A stretch of DNA of 16,084 nucleotides from CAVAWX01 sp963592385 (GCA_963592385.1 CAVAWX010000041.1:1-16084), one strand, 5' to 3'; counted from the stretch's first letter, positions 1 to 8,585 are shown. Notes: generated by a model not told the origin, from the sequence alone. Program-made: numbers and translations.

Positions 1-59
1 GTGTTGCGCCCCGCGCCTTTCCTCAAGGCCGTTTTGCGGCTGCTCGCGCGAACGCTTCC
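1..59. other. Window-edge sequence downstream of the protease gene
   Basis: This short stretch lies downstream of the minus-strand protease stop codon. It holds a small GCCG/CGGC hairpin around 30-43 with a four- to five-base loop, but there is no T-tract on either strand that would make it a convincing terminator. I see no start of another gene before the edge. Confidence 0.3.
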
Positions 60-2579
60 CTAGCGCCGCGAGTGCTTGCCCTTTTCGGCGCGTGCGGGCG
101 CGACAGGGCCGAAGCCGCCGGCGCGGCGTGCGGCCACGAGCGCGACGACGATCGCGGCGATCGCGAACGCGGCAAGCGCGGCCTGCAGCGCGGCGTTGCT
201 GCTGCCGTCGTCGCCGGTGTCGGCCGTCTTCTTCGCGGTGTCGGCCGCAGGTTTGTCCTGCGTCTGCGCCGCCGCCTGGGTCGTCTCCTGCTCCTGCGCG
301 GTGTCGGCGTCTGCCTGCGGCGTCTCCGCAGGCGTGGTCTCCAACGTCGCGAAGGCCTTGATGGAGGCGTTGTCGGCCACGACCGCGCCGTCGCGCGCGG
401 CCTCGACGCTGTCCTTCACCGCCGTCGTCCAGTCGCTCCACACGGTGGTCTGCGAGGTGGGCTGCGCCGCGTCCTCGACGCTTTGCGCCGCGCCCACCCA
501 GCTCTCGCCGGCGTTCACCACCGACTCGACGTAGGCGTTCTCGTAGGAATCGACCGCGAGGTCCACCTCCGCCTCCACGATCGCGGCAAACGGCTGCTCC
601 CCCAGCATCGCGAGCACCCTCTCGTCGGCAAGCTGCTTGGCCTTCTCCTTCGTGTAGACCTCGCCGGTGTCCGGGTCGGTGGCGCCTTCGAGCTGGGCGA
701 GGATGGCGGGATAGAACATGTCGTAGTACTTCTCGTTGGTCTCCACCATCTTGTCCTCGCGGTACTTGGCGATCTGCGCCTCCGTGGGCTTCACGTTGCC
801 GTTCACGGAAACGCCCTCGTAGTACAGCCCGTCGTCTTGGCATTGCTGTGTGACGACCACCGAGTAGCGCTGCCCGGACTTCACGGACACGCAGTCGGCC
901 GCATCGGCAAACTTCGTGCGGTGATACCCCGCGAACTCGTAGATGTCCTCGAGCGTGGCAGCGAGCGTGGCATGCTCGGGGTCGGTGGGGCTGGCCGCCT
1001 CGTCGTCGAGCAGGTACAGCTCGTAGCGCACCTTCGTGTTCGGCGCGTAGGTCGCGCACGCCAGCGTGTTCACCGAGATGTCGGCGCTCGCGGTGAAGAT
1101 GTTGGCCGAGCTGACGGGCGTCTCGAAGCTGAAGGAGACCGCATCGGTCTCGGGCAGGAAGTCGTACTGGTCGATGTAGTACTCGCTCCCATCGGCGGCC
1201 GTGGAGGTGTCGAAGTCGTAGGACTCGAAGTAGGACGCCGACTTGTCGTAGTAGGACAGCCAGAAGTAGCCCGTGTGCAGCCCGTTTTCCTCGATGCCCC
1301 AGGAGTTGGCGTTCGGGAACTCCTCGGTGTCGGCGCCCCAGCTGTTCTTCACCAGCCACGCGCCGTCCGCGGCCGGCTGCTTGGACGCGTCGCCGCCGCC
1401 GAAGTTCTCCTTGCTATAGCCGTTGTCGTAGCCGACGATGGTCACGGCGTGGGTGGGGCCTTGGGTGTCGTAGGTGTAGTGCGCCCAGGTCTTCTCGTTG
1501 ATGTAGGTGGCCTGGCCGCTCGACTGGTCGGGGCGGGACTGGTCGGCGCAGAAGGCCACGGAGACGCCCCGGCCTTCCTGCAGCTCGTTTTGGATGGCCT
1601 TCACGGCCGCCAGGTCCGTGCCCGTGCACTCGCCGGACTCGTCGAGAATACGCGTGCTCGGCAAGACGTTGCCGTCCTCGAGGTTGTACAGGCTGCTCGT
1701 GTAGAGCTCGTCGGGGACGGTCCAGTCGGTGTAGATCGTCTCCCTGTCGTTGTTTTGGTAGTTGCCGGCGTAGAACGCCTTCACGACGTCTTTGTACTTG
1801 CATGCGTCGCCCTCGTCGGCGATCTGCTTTTCGACCTCGGCGATCTGCGTCTCGGTCAGGTAGGCGACCTCGAACTTGTTGGTCTTGGTCTTCTCGTCGA
1901 TCTCGTTTAAAACGAGCTTGCAGACGATGATGGGCGTGTCGTCTTCGGCCGCGAACTCGCCTTTGTTCTTGTAGGGCACGCTCTCTTCGGGCAGAGGGCC
2001 GATGCCGGAGGCGAACATGCTCGAGCCGTACGAGGGAAACCCGCCGCTGTCCATCCCGACGTTGGGGTTGGCGGCGACGTTTTGGTAGCCCTCGCCTGCC
2101 TGCGAGGAGCTGACGGATTCGGGCACGCCGCCCGCCTTGTACACCGAGCCGGCCAGCTGCAGCTCGGAGAGATCCATGCCCGACTCCTCGTAGGTGGTGC
2201 CCAGCTCGGAGAGCAGGCTCGTCTCGCAGGCCGCGATGATGGAGAAGCTCCAGCAGGTGCCCCAGGGGTTTTGCAGCTTCACGGGGGTGACCACGCCGCG
2301 CTCGCGCAGGTCGAGCTTGTCGGAGGCGTCGAGGGTGACGTCTTGGGAGGCGTCCTGGCTTGCGTATGTCGTGGTGCTCTTGTCGGAGGCGGCCTTCTCG
2401 ACGGCCTCGCGCATGGTGTCCGCGACCGTCTCGGAGCCCGCGCTTGCGAGCGCCGCGCCCGGGACGGACAGCCCCAGCAGGACGGCCATGGACAAAGAGA
2501 AGGCCGCGCGGGCAGTGCCCTGCGGGCGGGCGTGCGCCTTCTTCCCAAATGCCGCTTTGGTAAACAACTGTCGTCTCAT
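60..2579 (-). CDS. Secreted, cell-surface papain-family (C1) cysteine protease with lectin-like domain
   Basis: The protein has 839 residues from the chosen ATG at 2579, which follows a strong ribosome site (AAGGGGAGG, complement of 2587-2595) seven bases upstream; an in-frame upstream ATG at 2612 lacks one. A Sec-type signal peptide covers about residues 1-46, with a basic N-terminus, a hydrophobic core and an ALA-SAG cleavage context. The papain core is clear: oxyanion Gln103 and nucleophile Cys109 in QNPWGTCWSFS, His377 in GPTHAVTIVGYD, and Asn412 in WLVKNSWG. A lectin-like beta region found with such enzymes follows at roughly 440-600. The tail is Gln/Thr/Ala-rich, then has an ADTGD motif near 787, a hydrophobic span (about 795-818) and a basic end, so the protein is probably anchored with its catalytic domain outside. 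The ADTGD element resembles a degenerate sortase signal but is not LPxTG. The substrate is unknown; peptide or host-protein digestion is plausible. Confidence 0.9.
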   Translation of the reverse strand: MRRQLFTKAAFGKKAHARPQGTARAAFSLSMAVLLGLSVPGAALASAGSETVADTMREAVEKAASDKSTTTYASQDASQDVTLDASDKLDLRERGVVTPVKLQNPWGTCWSFSIIAACETSLLSELGTTYEESGMDLSELQLAGSVYKAGGVPESVSSSQAGEGYQNVAANPNVGMDSGGFPSYGSSMFASGIGPLPEESVPYKNKGEFAAEDDTPIIVCKLVLNEIDEKTKTNKFEVAYLTETQIAEVEKQIADEGDACKYKDVVKAFYAGNYQNNDRETIYTDWTVPDELYTSSLYNLEDGNVLPSTRILDESGECTGTDLAAVKAIQNELQEGRGVSVAFCADQSRPDQSSGQATYINEKTWAHYTYDTQGPTHAVTIVGYDNGYSKENFGGGDASKQPAADGAWLVKNSWGADTEEFPNANSWGIEENGLHTGYFWLSYYDKSASYFESYDFDTSTAADGSEYYIDQYDFLPETDAVSFSFETPVSSANIFTASADISVNTLACATYAPNTKVRYELYLLDDEAASPTDPEHATLAATLEDIYEFAGYHRTKFADAADCVSVKSGQRYSVVVTQQCQDDGLYYEGVSVNGNVKPTEAQIAKYREDKMVETNEKYYDMFYPAILAQLEGATDPDTGEVYTKEKAKQLADERVLAMLGEQPFAAIVEAEVDLAVDSYENAYVESVVNAGESWVGAAQSVEDAAQPTSQTTVWSDWTTAVKDSVEAARDGAVVADNASIKAFATLETTPAETPQADADTAQEQETTQAAAQTQDKPAADTAKKTADTGDDGSSNAALQAALAAFAIAAIVVALVAARRAGGFGPVAPARAEKGKHSRR

Positions 2580-2655
2580 TGAAACGCCTCCCCTTCTCGC
2601 CGTGCATACCAAAGGGAAAGTCTACCCGAAAACGCGGCCGCAGGAGTGCGTTAAA

Positions 2656-2688
2656 TCGGCGCGGACACCTCGAGTTCACACGCGCCGA
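2656..2688 (-). terminator. Hairpin straddling the permease stop codon, possible weak terminator
   Basis: On the minus strand an 8-bp perfect stem (TCGGCGCG with CGCGCCGA) encloses a 17-base loop that contains the end of the EamA gene, and it is followed by ATTTAA. The T-tract is short and broken, so termination may be partial and the downstream protease gene could receive readthrough. Confidence 0.35.
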
Positions 2689-3695
2689 AATTCACCGTCT
2701 TCACCTTCACCGTCTGCGCGGCAGGGCTCCGCTTCGCCATCCTCATCCTTGCGCCGACGCGCGGGCGTCCCGCTCGGCTGCAAGGCGACGAGGAAGATGG
2801 TCCCCACCATCAGCACGAGCCCGACCCAGTCCGCCCAGGAAAAGACCGTGCCCAGCCACAGCACGGCCAGAACCGACGCGGCCAGCGGCTCGGCAGATCC
2901 CAGCAGGCTGCCGTTCACCCCGCCCACGATGGACACGCCGTAGAGGTAGAGCGCAAAGGCCGCGAAGGTGCCCACGAAGCCCATCGCGGCAAGCGCCGCC
3001 ACGCCGGCCGCGTCCAGCTCGGGCACGGAAAACAGCCACGCGATTTCGGGAACGAGTGGCGAGAGCGCGCAGCCCGCGCACCAGATGACGATGATCCCGA
3101 CCGTCGAGACGAGCATGCCGATCGAGGTGACGGCCATGCTCGGCCAGCGTTCGAACAGGGGCTTGGGCGCGAGCACGTAGAAGGTCACGGCGATGGCCTC
3201 GACCAGGCCGAAGAGCAGGCCCGCCAGCGGGATGGACAGCGACGAGACGTCGCCGCCGGTGGCGATGAGCACCGTGGCCACGAGGGCGAGCACGACGCCC
3301 AGCCACTCGAACAGGCGCGGCAGCCGGCGCGCGCGCAGGCACACGTAGCCCAAGACGATGACGACGTTGAGCGATTGCAGGACCGTGGCCGTGCCGGCGT
3401 TCGTGTAGGCGATGGTGATGATGTAGGTCGTCTGGCACATGAGCACGCCCACGATGGAGAAGAGCAGAAGCGGCGGCCAGCTCGCGCGGTCGCGCACGAT
3501 CGCCACGGCCTCGCGGCGGTAGCGCACGAGCAGCATCGCGCCGAAGAGCACCGAGGCGCCGATGTTGCGCACGAGCACGATGAACAGCGGCGATATGTCG
3601 TAGGACGTGTTGAGGAACTGCGCGCAGGTGCCGGAGAAACCCCAGCACAGGGCGCCGAGCAGCGCGCATATCACGCCGATGGCGAAACGGTTCAC
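2676..3695 (-). CDS. EamA/DMT-superfamily permease (drug/metabolite transporter)
   Basis: The predicted protein is 339 residues, starting at a GTG (3693-3695) just before NRFAIGVICALLGALCWGF. I chose it because transmembrane segment 1 begins there and an AGGAG lies 11 bases upstream. The in-frame ATG at 3848 would add 51 polar residues and extend close to the divergent gene. About ten hydrophobic helices are visible in two halves, as expected for tandem EamA domains. The first half has the typical GxxxWG(F/S) start; the second begins near SLSIPLAGLLFGLVEAIAV. The C-terminal tail is charged and Glu/Gly-rich (cytoplasmic). Members export amino acids, nucleotides or other small metabolites; the substrate cannot be assigned here. 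It is divergent from the aconitase-like gene. Confidence 0.88.
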   Translation of the reverse strand: MNRFAIGVICALLGALCWGFSGTCAQFLNTSYDISPLFIVLVRNIGASVLFGAMLLVRYRREAVAIVRDRASWPPLLLFSIVGVLMCQTTYIITIAYTNAGTATVLQSLNVVIVLGYVCLRARRLPRLFEWLGVVLALVATVLIATGGDVSSLSIPLAGLLFGLVEAIAVTFYVLAPKPLFERWPSMAVTSIGMLVSTVGIIVIWCAGCALSPLVPEIAWLFSVPELDAAGVAALAAMGFVGTFAAFALYLYGVSIVGGVNGSLLGSAEPLAASVLAVLWLGTVFSWADWVGLVLMVGTIFLVALQPSGTPARRRKDEDGEAEPCRADGEGEDGEFRRV

Positions 3696-3877
3696 TGTGC
3701 GGCTCGCTCCTCTTCCCTCATCTTTCTCAGACGACGCGCATAGTAGCACCCCGAATGCGCCGCGCCCATGTTCACCACGCGCACACACCGTCTCCACGAG
3801 AGACGCGGCAACGACAGGGCAGGTTGCGGGTATACTCGCATAGAGCACGACGGCATTTCACGATGAAAGGGAAACCC
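3696..3877. promoter_or_regulatory. Divergent intergenic region with a plus-strand TATACT -10 candidate
   Basis: These 182 bases separate the minus-strand permease from the plus-strand hydratase. TATACT at 3831-3836 is a good -10 for the hydratase, about 42 bases before its start, but I see no matching -35 at 16-18 bases. For the permease, TACTAT (complement of 3740-3745) is a possible -10, also without a clear -35. No operator-like palindrome stands out. Confidence 0.4.
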
Positions 3878-6169
3878 ATGGTCACGTTGCACGATGCGGG
3901 CGTCTATCTGGTGAACGGCACGGAACTTGTCGATGAGGCCGACGCGGGGCGGGTGAAGCAGCTCGCGGGCGCCGAACCGGACAAGGCGGCGGCGCGGCAG
4001 GCCACGATCGCGTCCTCGATTCTGGCCGCGCACGACGAAGGCGACGGCGCAGACGGCATCGTGCGGGTGAAGTTCGACGCGATGGCCAGCCACGACATCA
4101 CCTTCGTGGGCATCATCCAGACGGCGCGCGCCTCCGGCATGGAGCGCTTCCCCCTGCCCTATGTCCTCACCTGCTGCCACAACTCGCTCGGCGCCGTGGG
4201 CGGCACCATCAACGACGACGACCACCTCTTCGGGCTGTCGGCGGCTATGAAGTACGGCGGCATCTACGTCCCGCCGCATATCGCCGTGATCCACCAGTTC
4301 ATGCGCGNNNNNNNNNNCACCCGCTACGGCGCGCTCGGCACCATGGCCGTGGGCGAGGGCGGCGGCGAGCTGGACAAGCAGCTGCTGGGCGACACCTGGG
4401 ACGTGGAAAGCCCCGAGGTCGTGGCCGTCTACCTGAAGGGGGCGCCGCAGCCGTGGACCGGACCGATGGACGTGGCGCTTGCCATCATCGGCGCGGTCTA
4501 CGAGCGCGGCTACGTGAAGAACAAGGTCATGGAGTTCGTGGGGCCGGGCGTGGCGTCGCTGAGCTGCGACTACCGCAACGGCATCGACGTGATGACCACG
4601 GAGACGACCTGCCTGTCGTCGGTGTGGCGCACCGACGAGCAGACGCGCGCCTGGCTCGAGACGCACGGGCGCGGCGGCGAGTTCGCCCGTCTCGACCCCG
4701 GCGCCGTGGCCTACTACGAGGGCTGCGTCGAGGTGGACCTCTCCACGGTGAAGCCCATGATCGCCATGCCCTTCCACCCCTCCAACGCCTACGAGATCGA
4801 CGCGCTCTACGAAAACCTCGACGACATCTTGCACGAGACGGAAGTGCGGGCCGCCGAGGTGGCCGAGGGGCGCGCGAGCTTCACCCTGCGCGACAAGGTG
4901 GACGAGAGCGGGCGCCTGCAGGTGCAGCAGGGCGTGATCGCGGGCTGCGCGGGCGGCACCTGGTCCAACGTCGTCGCCGCCGCGCGCGCCTTGAAGGGAA
5001 AGAGCTGCGGCGCCGGCGAGTTCTACCTGTCGGTCTACCCCGCCAGCCAGCCGGTCTTCACCGACCTGGACCGCCGGGGCTTCCTGGCCGATTTGATGGA
5101 CGCGGGCGCCATCGTGCGCACGGCGTTTTGCGGCCCGTGCTTCGGCGCGGGCGACACGCCGGCCAACAACACCCTGTCCGTGCGCCACGCCACGCGCAAC
5201 TTCCCCAACCGCGAGGGCTCCAAGCCCGGCGAGGGGCAGATGGCGGCCGTCGCGCTCATGGACGCGCGCTCGATCGCGGCCACGGCGGCACGCGGCGGCA
5301 AGCTGACGAGCGCGGCCGAGATGGAAGGCACCTTCGAGGACCTGCCGAGCGACTACCGCTTCGACGACAGCCCCTACAAGGCGCGCGTCTACCGCGGCTT
5401 CGGGCAGGCGGATGCCGGCCACGAGCTGCGCTACGGCCCCAACATCAAGGACTGGCCCGAGCAGGAGCCCCTGGGCGCGCACGTGCTGCTGAAGCTGTGC
5501 TCGAAGATCGAGGACGCCGTCACGACGACCGACGAGCTGATCCCCTCCGGCGAGACGTCGAGCTACCGCTCCAACCCGCTGGGGCTGGCCGAGTTCACCC
5601 TCTCGCGCCGCGATCCGGGCTATGTCGCGCGGGCAAAGGAAGTGCACGCGCTGGAAGAGGCGCGGCGCGGCGGGCAGCTGCCCGAGGAGCTGCGCGAGGT
5701 GCTGACGGCGCTGCGCGGCATCGAGGGATTTTCCAGCCTCGAGGCCGACGAGGTCGAGGTGGGCAGCACCATCTACGCGAGGAAACCGGGCGACGGCTCG
5801 GCGCGCGAGCAGGCGGCGAGCTGCCAGCGCGTCCTGGGCGGCCTTGCCAACATCGTCTCGGAGTTCGCGACGAAACGCTACCGCTCGAACTGCATGAACT
5901 GGGGCATGCTGCCCCTGCACTACGCCGGCGACCTCGACCTGCTCGAGGTGGGCGGCTGGGTGTTCGTGCCCAGGATACGCAAGGCGCTCGAAGACGACGC
6001 GCTCTCGAGCATCGAGGCCTGGGTCGTGGACGCACGCGCGGGTGAAGGCGAAGGGGCGCAGGCGGCGCCGACGCGGATCGAGCTGTCCATCGCGCCCATG
6101 ACCGCCGAGGAACGCGAGATCGTCATGGCGGGCTGCCTGATCAACTACAACCGCGCCAAGCAGCGCTGA
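3878..6169 (+). CDS. Aconitase-superfamily hydratase (YbhJ-like), interrupted by an assembly gap
   Basis: The start is the ATG at 3878, with AAAGGGAAA upstream; the ATG at 3863 is in frame but lies over the ribosome site. The readable product has about 763 residues. Iron-sulfur ligands of the aconitase family are recognisable by nominal numbering: Cys357 in IAGCAGGTWSN, and Cys418 and Cys421 in CGPC, followed by the SVRHATRNFPNREG segment (equivalent to the SxxxRNFxGR active-site loop). Ten Ns at 4308-4317 sit just before TRYGALGTMAVGEG, where the family has its DSHT motif. The protein is close in character to the uncharacterised E. coli YbhJ group rather than to citrate-cycle AcnA/AcnB, so the substrate is unknown; a reversible dehydration of a hydroxy-acid is the family expectation. 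The next gene starts 13 bases after the stop. Confidence 0.87.
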   Translation: MVTLHDAGVYLVNGTELVDEADAGRVKQLAGAEPDKAAARQATIASSILAAHDEGDGADGIVRVKFDAMASHDITFVGIIQTARASGMERFPLPYVLTCCHNSLGAVGGTINDDDHLFGLSAAMKYGGIYVPPHIAVIHQFMRXXXXTRYGALGTMAVGEGGGELDKQLLGDTWDVESPEVVAVYLKGAPQPWTGPMDVALAIIGAVYERGYVKNKVMEFVGPGVASLSCDYRNGIDVMTTETTCLSSVWRTDEQTRAWLETHGRGGEFARLDPGAVAYYEGCVEVDLSTVKPMIAMPFHPSNAYEIDALYENLDDILHETEVRAAEVAEGRASFTLRDKVDESGRLQVQQGVIAGCAGGTWSNVVAAARALKGKSCGAGEFYLSVYPASQPVFTDLDRRGFLADLMDAGAIVRTAFCGPCFGAGDTPANNTLSVRHATRNFPNREGSKPGEGQMAAVALMDARSIAATAARGGKLTSAAEMEGTFEDLPSDYRFDDSPYKARVYRGFGQADAGHELRYGPNIKDWPEQEPLGAHVLLKLCSKIEDAVTTTDELIPSGETSSYRSNPLGLAEFTLSRRDPGYVARAKEVHALEEARRGGQLPEELREVLTALRGIEGFSSLEADEVEVGSTIYARKPGDGSAREQAASCQRVLGGLANIVSEFATKRYRSNCMNWGMLPLHYAGDLDLLEVGGWVFVPRIRKALEDDALSSIEAWVVDARAGEGEGAQAAPTRIELSIAPMTAEEREIVMAGCLINYNRAKQR
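4308..4317. other. Assembly gap (ten Ns) inside the hydratase gene
   Basis: Ten Ns interrupt the reading frame between VIHQFMR and TRYGALG. The frame is intact on both sides. The flanking bases allow a Glu codon (gnn) at the left edge and a His codon (nnc) at the right edge, as expected if the hidden segment ends in the family's DSH-T motif. The true missing length is probably longer than ten bases. Confidence 0.98.
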
Positions 6170-6182
6170 GAGCGAGGGGTAG

Positions 6183-7238
6183 ATGAACTGTAGACGCTGC
6201 GGGGCCGCGCTTTCGCCGGGCGCCTTGGGCTGCCCGGTGTGCGGCGAGCCGGTTGCCGGCGCAGACGTGGGCGTGGCGGGTGATGCGTTTGCAGAGCCGG
6301 CCGGTGGCGTGGGTGCGGGCACAGCAGGCGACGCGTTTGCCGAGCCGGCCGGTGGCGCGGATGCGGGCACAGCAGGCGACGCGTTTGCAGAGCCGATCGT
6401 CAGCGCGAGCGTGGATGCGGCGGACGACACGTTTGTCGAGCCTGTTGCCGGCGCGAGTGCGGGTGCGGCGTTTGCCGAGCCGGCCGCCGGCGCGGGCGCA
6501 CATGGGCTGCGCGCGGACCTCGTCCCGCCGATAGTTGAAGCCGACAAAGCCGCGCCGGACGATGTGGACGACCCCTTCGCCCCTTCTGCCGGCCCCGTGT
6601 TCTCCGACGGCACCGCTTTCTTCGCGCAAGAGCCCACGTCCGAGCAGCAGGGTTTCGAGCCGCTTTCCTACATGGACGCGCCGCAGGCCGCCTACGCCGC
6701 CGCCGGGCCCGTGCCCGCCGAGGAGCGCCCGCGCATGCGCACGAGCAGCAAGATCGTCATCGTGCTCATCGTGCTCGTCTTGGTGGCCGCGCTGGCCGGC
6801 GTCGCCTCGGTGTGGGCGACCAACACGCGGCTTGTCGCCGAGTCGAACGTGCGCTACACCGTCACCTACGAGACGAACGGCGGGTCGCGCGTGGAGTCGC
6901 AGGAGGTGAAGACGGGCACGCTCATCACCGCGCCGCGCGAGCCGACCATATCGGGACGCTACTTCGCCGGCTGGTACACGGACACCACCTACCAGACGCA
7001 GGTGACCTTCCCGCTCGAGGTGACGAGCGACATCACGCTCTACGCGCGCTGGCTGCGCGACAAGGACAAGGCCGACAAGGCGCTGTCCGCGCAAGACGCG
7101 GCGCAGGGCGCGACGACGAGCACGCAAGACCTGCAAGATGCGCAAAATAGCAGCTCGCAAAGCACGCAAAGCTCGCAAAGCGGCACGTCGCAGGGCACGA
7201 CGACGAACACGCAGGGCTCGCAGAGCAGCAACTCGTAG
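6183..7238 (+). CDS. Zinc-ribbon, single-pass membrane protein with InlB-type repeat
   Basis: The 351-residue protein starts 13 bases after the hydratase stop, with a GAGGGG ribosome site. It opens with a zinc ribbon (Cys3, Cys6, Cys17, Cys20). A low-complexity Ala/Gly region follows (about 21-110), built of 16-residue repeats around GDAFAEPAGG. One transmembrane helix lies at about 190-211. Then comes one Listeria-Bacteroides/InlB B-type repeat at about 225-291 (YTVTYETNGGS to ITLYARW) and a Gln/Ser/Thr-rich tail (about 300-351). The expected topology is zinc ribbon inside and InlB repeat outside. Such architecture is common in Coriobacteriia and Firmicutes but without a known function; a role in surface adhesion or sensing is only a guess. 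The tail appears recently shortened by an in-frame TAG. Confidence 0.85.
   Translation: MNCRRCGAALSPGALGCPVCGEPVAGADVGVAGDAFAEPAGGVGAGTAGDAFAEPAGGADAGTAGDAFAEPIVSASVDAADDTFVEPVAGASAGAAFAEPAAGAGAHGLRADLVPPIVEADKAAPDDVDDPFAPSAGPVFSDGTAFFAQEPTSEQQGFEPLSYMDAPQAAYAAAGPVPAEERPRMRTSSKIVIVLIVLVLVAALAGVASVWATNTRLVAESNVRYTVTYETNGGSRVESQEVKTGTLITAPREPTISGRYFAGWYTDTTYQTQVTFPLEVTSDITLYARWLRDKDKADKALSAQDAAQGATTSTQDLQDAQNSSSQSTQSSQSGTSQGTTTNTQGSQSSNS
6279..6506 (+). repeat. In-frame 48-bp tandem repeats encoding GDAFAEP units
   Basis: About five degenerate copies of a 16-residue unit (consensus GDAFAEPAGGxxAGTA) lie in tandem. The best-conserved part is a 26-bp perfect match at 6315-6340 and 6363-6388, exactly 48 bases apart. 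The later copies are diverged (DDTFVEP, AAFAEP). The near-identical copies suggest recent duplication by slippage, so copy number may vary between strains. Confidence 0.8.
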
Positions 7239-7289
7239 GACGGCAACCAGCAGGGCAACAAGCCCGCGTAAAAAGAGACGCGAACAACA

Positions 7290-7325
7290 GACCCGCCGGC
7301 TCGACTCGCATCGAGACGACGGGTC
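7290..7325. terminator. Inverted repeat between convergent genes, putative bidirectional terminator
   Basis: Two 15-base arms (7290-7304 and 7311-7325) pair at 13 of 15 positions around a six-base loop. The site lies between the plus-strand zinc-ribbon gene (ends 7238) and the minus-strand MFS gene (ends 7382). There is no T-run directly after the stem on either strand, although TTTTTA occurs some 15 bases further along the minus strand (7268-7275). It is a likely transcript end, but not a textbook intrinsic terminator. Confidence 0.45.
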
Positions 7326-7381
7326 CGTTCGAGGAAAGGGCGAGCGCAGATGCGGCTACGCCGCAGAATACGCCGCGAAAC

Positions 7382-8563
7382 CTACTTGAACTTGCACAGG
7401 GCTATAGCGCCGGTGCCGACCAGCCCGACCACGCACATCGCGACCCCGAGCGTCATCCACGCGTCGCCGGACGCGCCGAGCAGAAGCGGCGGCACGAAGC
7501 TGCCGAGGAACTGCCCGAGCGACTGCACGAGCATCAAGACGCCCATGCCGATGCTCATCAGCTGCGGCTTGCCGAGCACGTCGATGTAGCTGGTCAGGCA
7601 CATGACCGGGCCGCCCAGGCCTATGACGCCCATGAGCACGGCGCCGACCCACAGGGCAGGCCCGCTGCCGGCCAGCAGCAAAAGCGCGCACGGCCCCATC
7701 GACAGGCTCGCGAGGATGTAGAGCGGCTTGCAGCGCCCCATCTTGTCCGACAGGACGCCGAACAGCGTCGAGGATATGACCGCGAGCAGCATCGGCAACG
7801 TGGAGATGAAGCCGGACAGCGTCGGGTCGATGCCCTGCGACTGCATGAGCGTCGGCGAAAACGAGAGCACGGCCAGAAGCGTCATGTTGTAGCAAAGAAA
7901 CCCGAGGAAGAAGAGCAGGGTGTTGGGTTTGAACAGCTCCGTGTAGCTGACCTTTTCCTCCTCCTCGCCGCTCGCCGGCGCAGGCGGCGCGGTCTTGAAG
8001 CGCACGACGGCGAAGACCAGAAGCGCGAAGAGTATGGGGAGCACGCCGTACAGGATCCAGGTGCCCGCAAAGCCCAGCGTCCCGAAGACGCTCGAGGTGG
8101 CGACGCCGCCTATGACCGAGCCAAGGCACACCCACAACGCCCAGATGCCCGTCGCCGAGCCGATTTTTTCCGGGGCGACGTAGCGCTGCACGCACAGCGG
8201 CCCGCAGATGGTGACGAATATGAAGGCGACGCCCTCGATGCCGCGCGAGAAGATGAGCATCCCCGCGCTTGTCGCGAGCGCGCCGACGATGGCGCCGGCA
8301 AGCGAGAGCACCGCCGCCGCCATGAGGACGTTTCTCGGCCCGAACTTCTTGGCGAGCACGCCCGTGGGGATGGCGAGCACTATCCCGACGAAGGTGAATA
8401 TGGACATCAGCCACGACGCGCTGTCGACGTTCATGTCGAACTGCGCCATCAGATCGCTCATGATGACGGGCACCTTGTACTGCGTCGTCGCGATCGCGGT
8501 GCCGAACAAGAGCATGCTCACCGCGATGAGCGGCCAGCTCCTGTACTGTTTCTCCTCGTTCAT
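7382..8563 (-). CDS. MFS permease, last gene of the molybdoenzyme operon
   Basis: The 393-residue protein starts at the ATG at 8563 behind a strong AAAGGAGG site (complement of 8573-8580). It has about twelve hydrophobic segments in two halves separated by a polar loop near 195-220 (GEEEEK). Major facilitator signatures are visible: GVLAKKFGPRN (about 68-78) in the first half and a related GVLSDKMGR loop in the second. It starts 22 bases after the VOC gene stop, so the two are almost certainly co-transcribed. Co-location with a cytoplasmic molybdoenzyme suggests import of that enzyme's substrate or exchange of substrate and product. The family alone does not give specificity. Confidence 0.88.
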   Translation of the reverse strand: MNEEKQYRSWPLIAVSMLLFGTAIATTQYKVPVIMSDLMAQFDMNVDSASWLMSIFTFVGIVLAIPTGVLAKKFGPRNVLMAAAVLSLAGAIVGALATSAGMLIFSRGIEGVAFIFVTICGPLCVQRYVAPEKIGSATGIWALWVCLGSVIGGVATSSVFGTLGFAGTWILYGVLPILFALLVFAVVRFKTAPPAPASGEEEEKVSYTELFKPNTLLFFLGFLCYNMTLLAVLSFSPTLMQSQGIDPTLSGFISTLPMLLAVISSTLFGVLSDKMGRCKPLYILASLSMGPCALLLLAGSGPALWVGAVLMGVIGLGGPVMCLTSYIDVLGKPQLMSIGMGVLMLVQSLGQFLGSFVPPLLLGASGDAWMTLGVAMCVVGLVGTGAIALCKFK

Positions 8564-8585
8564 GATGCTTCCCCTCCTTTCGCGC

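Noticed and set aside
72..1910. Long plus-strand open frame opposite the protease
   Set aside because: The composition is low-complexity Arg/Gly/Val and the minus-strand frame has a signal peptide, catalytic triad and ribosome site.
3692..6637. A 981-residue open frame on the minus strand across the hydratase gene
   Set aside because: It is antisense to a clear aconitase-family gene, runs through the N gap, is Arg/Ala/His-rich and has no domain. Strong GC bias at third positions removes stops from the opposite strand.
7236..7238. TAG as a recoded pyrrolysine codon
   Set aside because: The downstream extension is only ten residues, of low complexity, and nothing in the window suggests a recoding system; a simple mutation is a better explanation.
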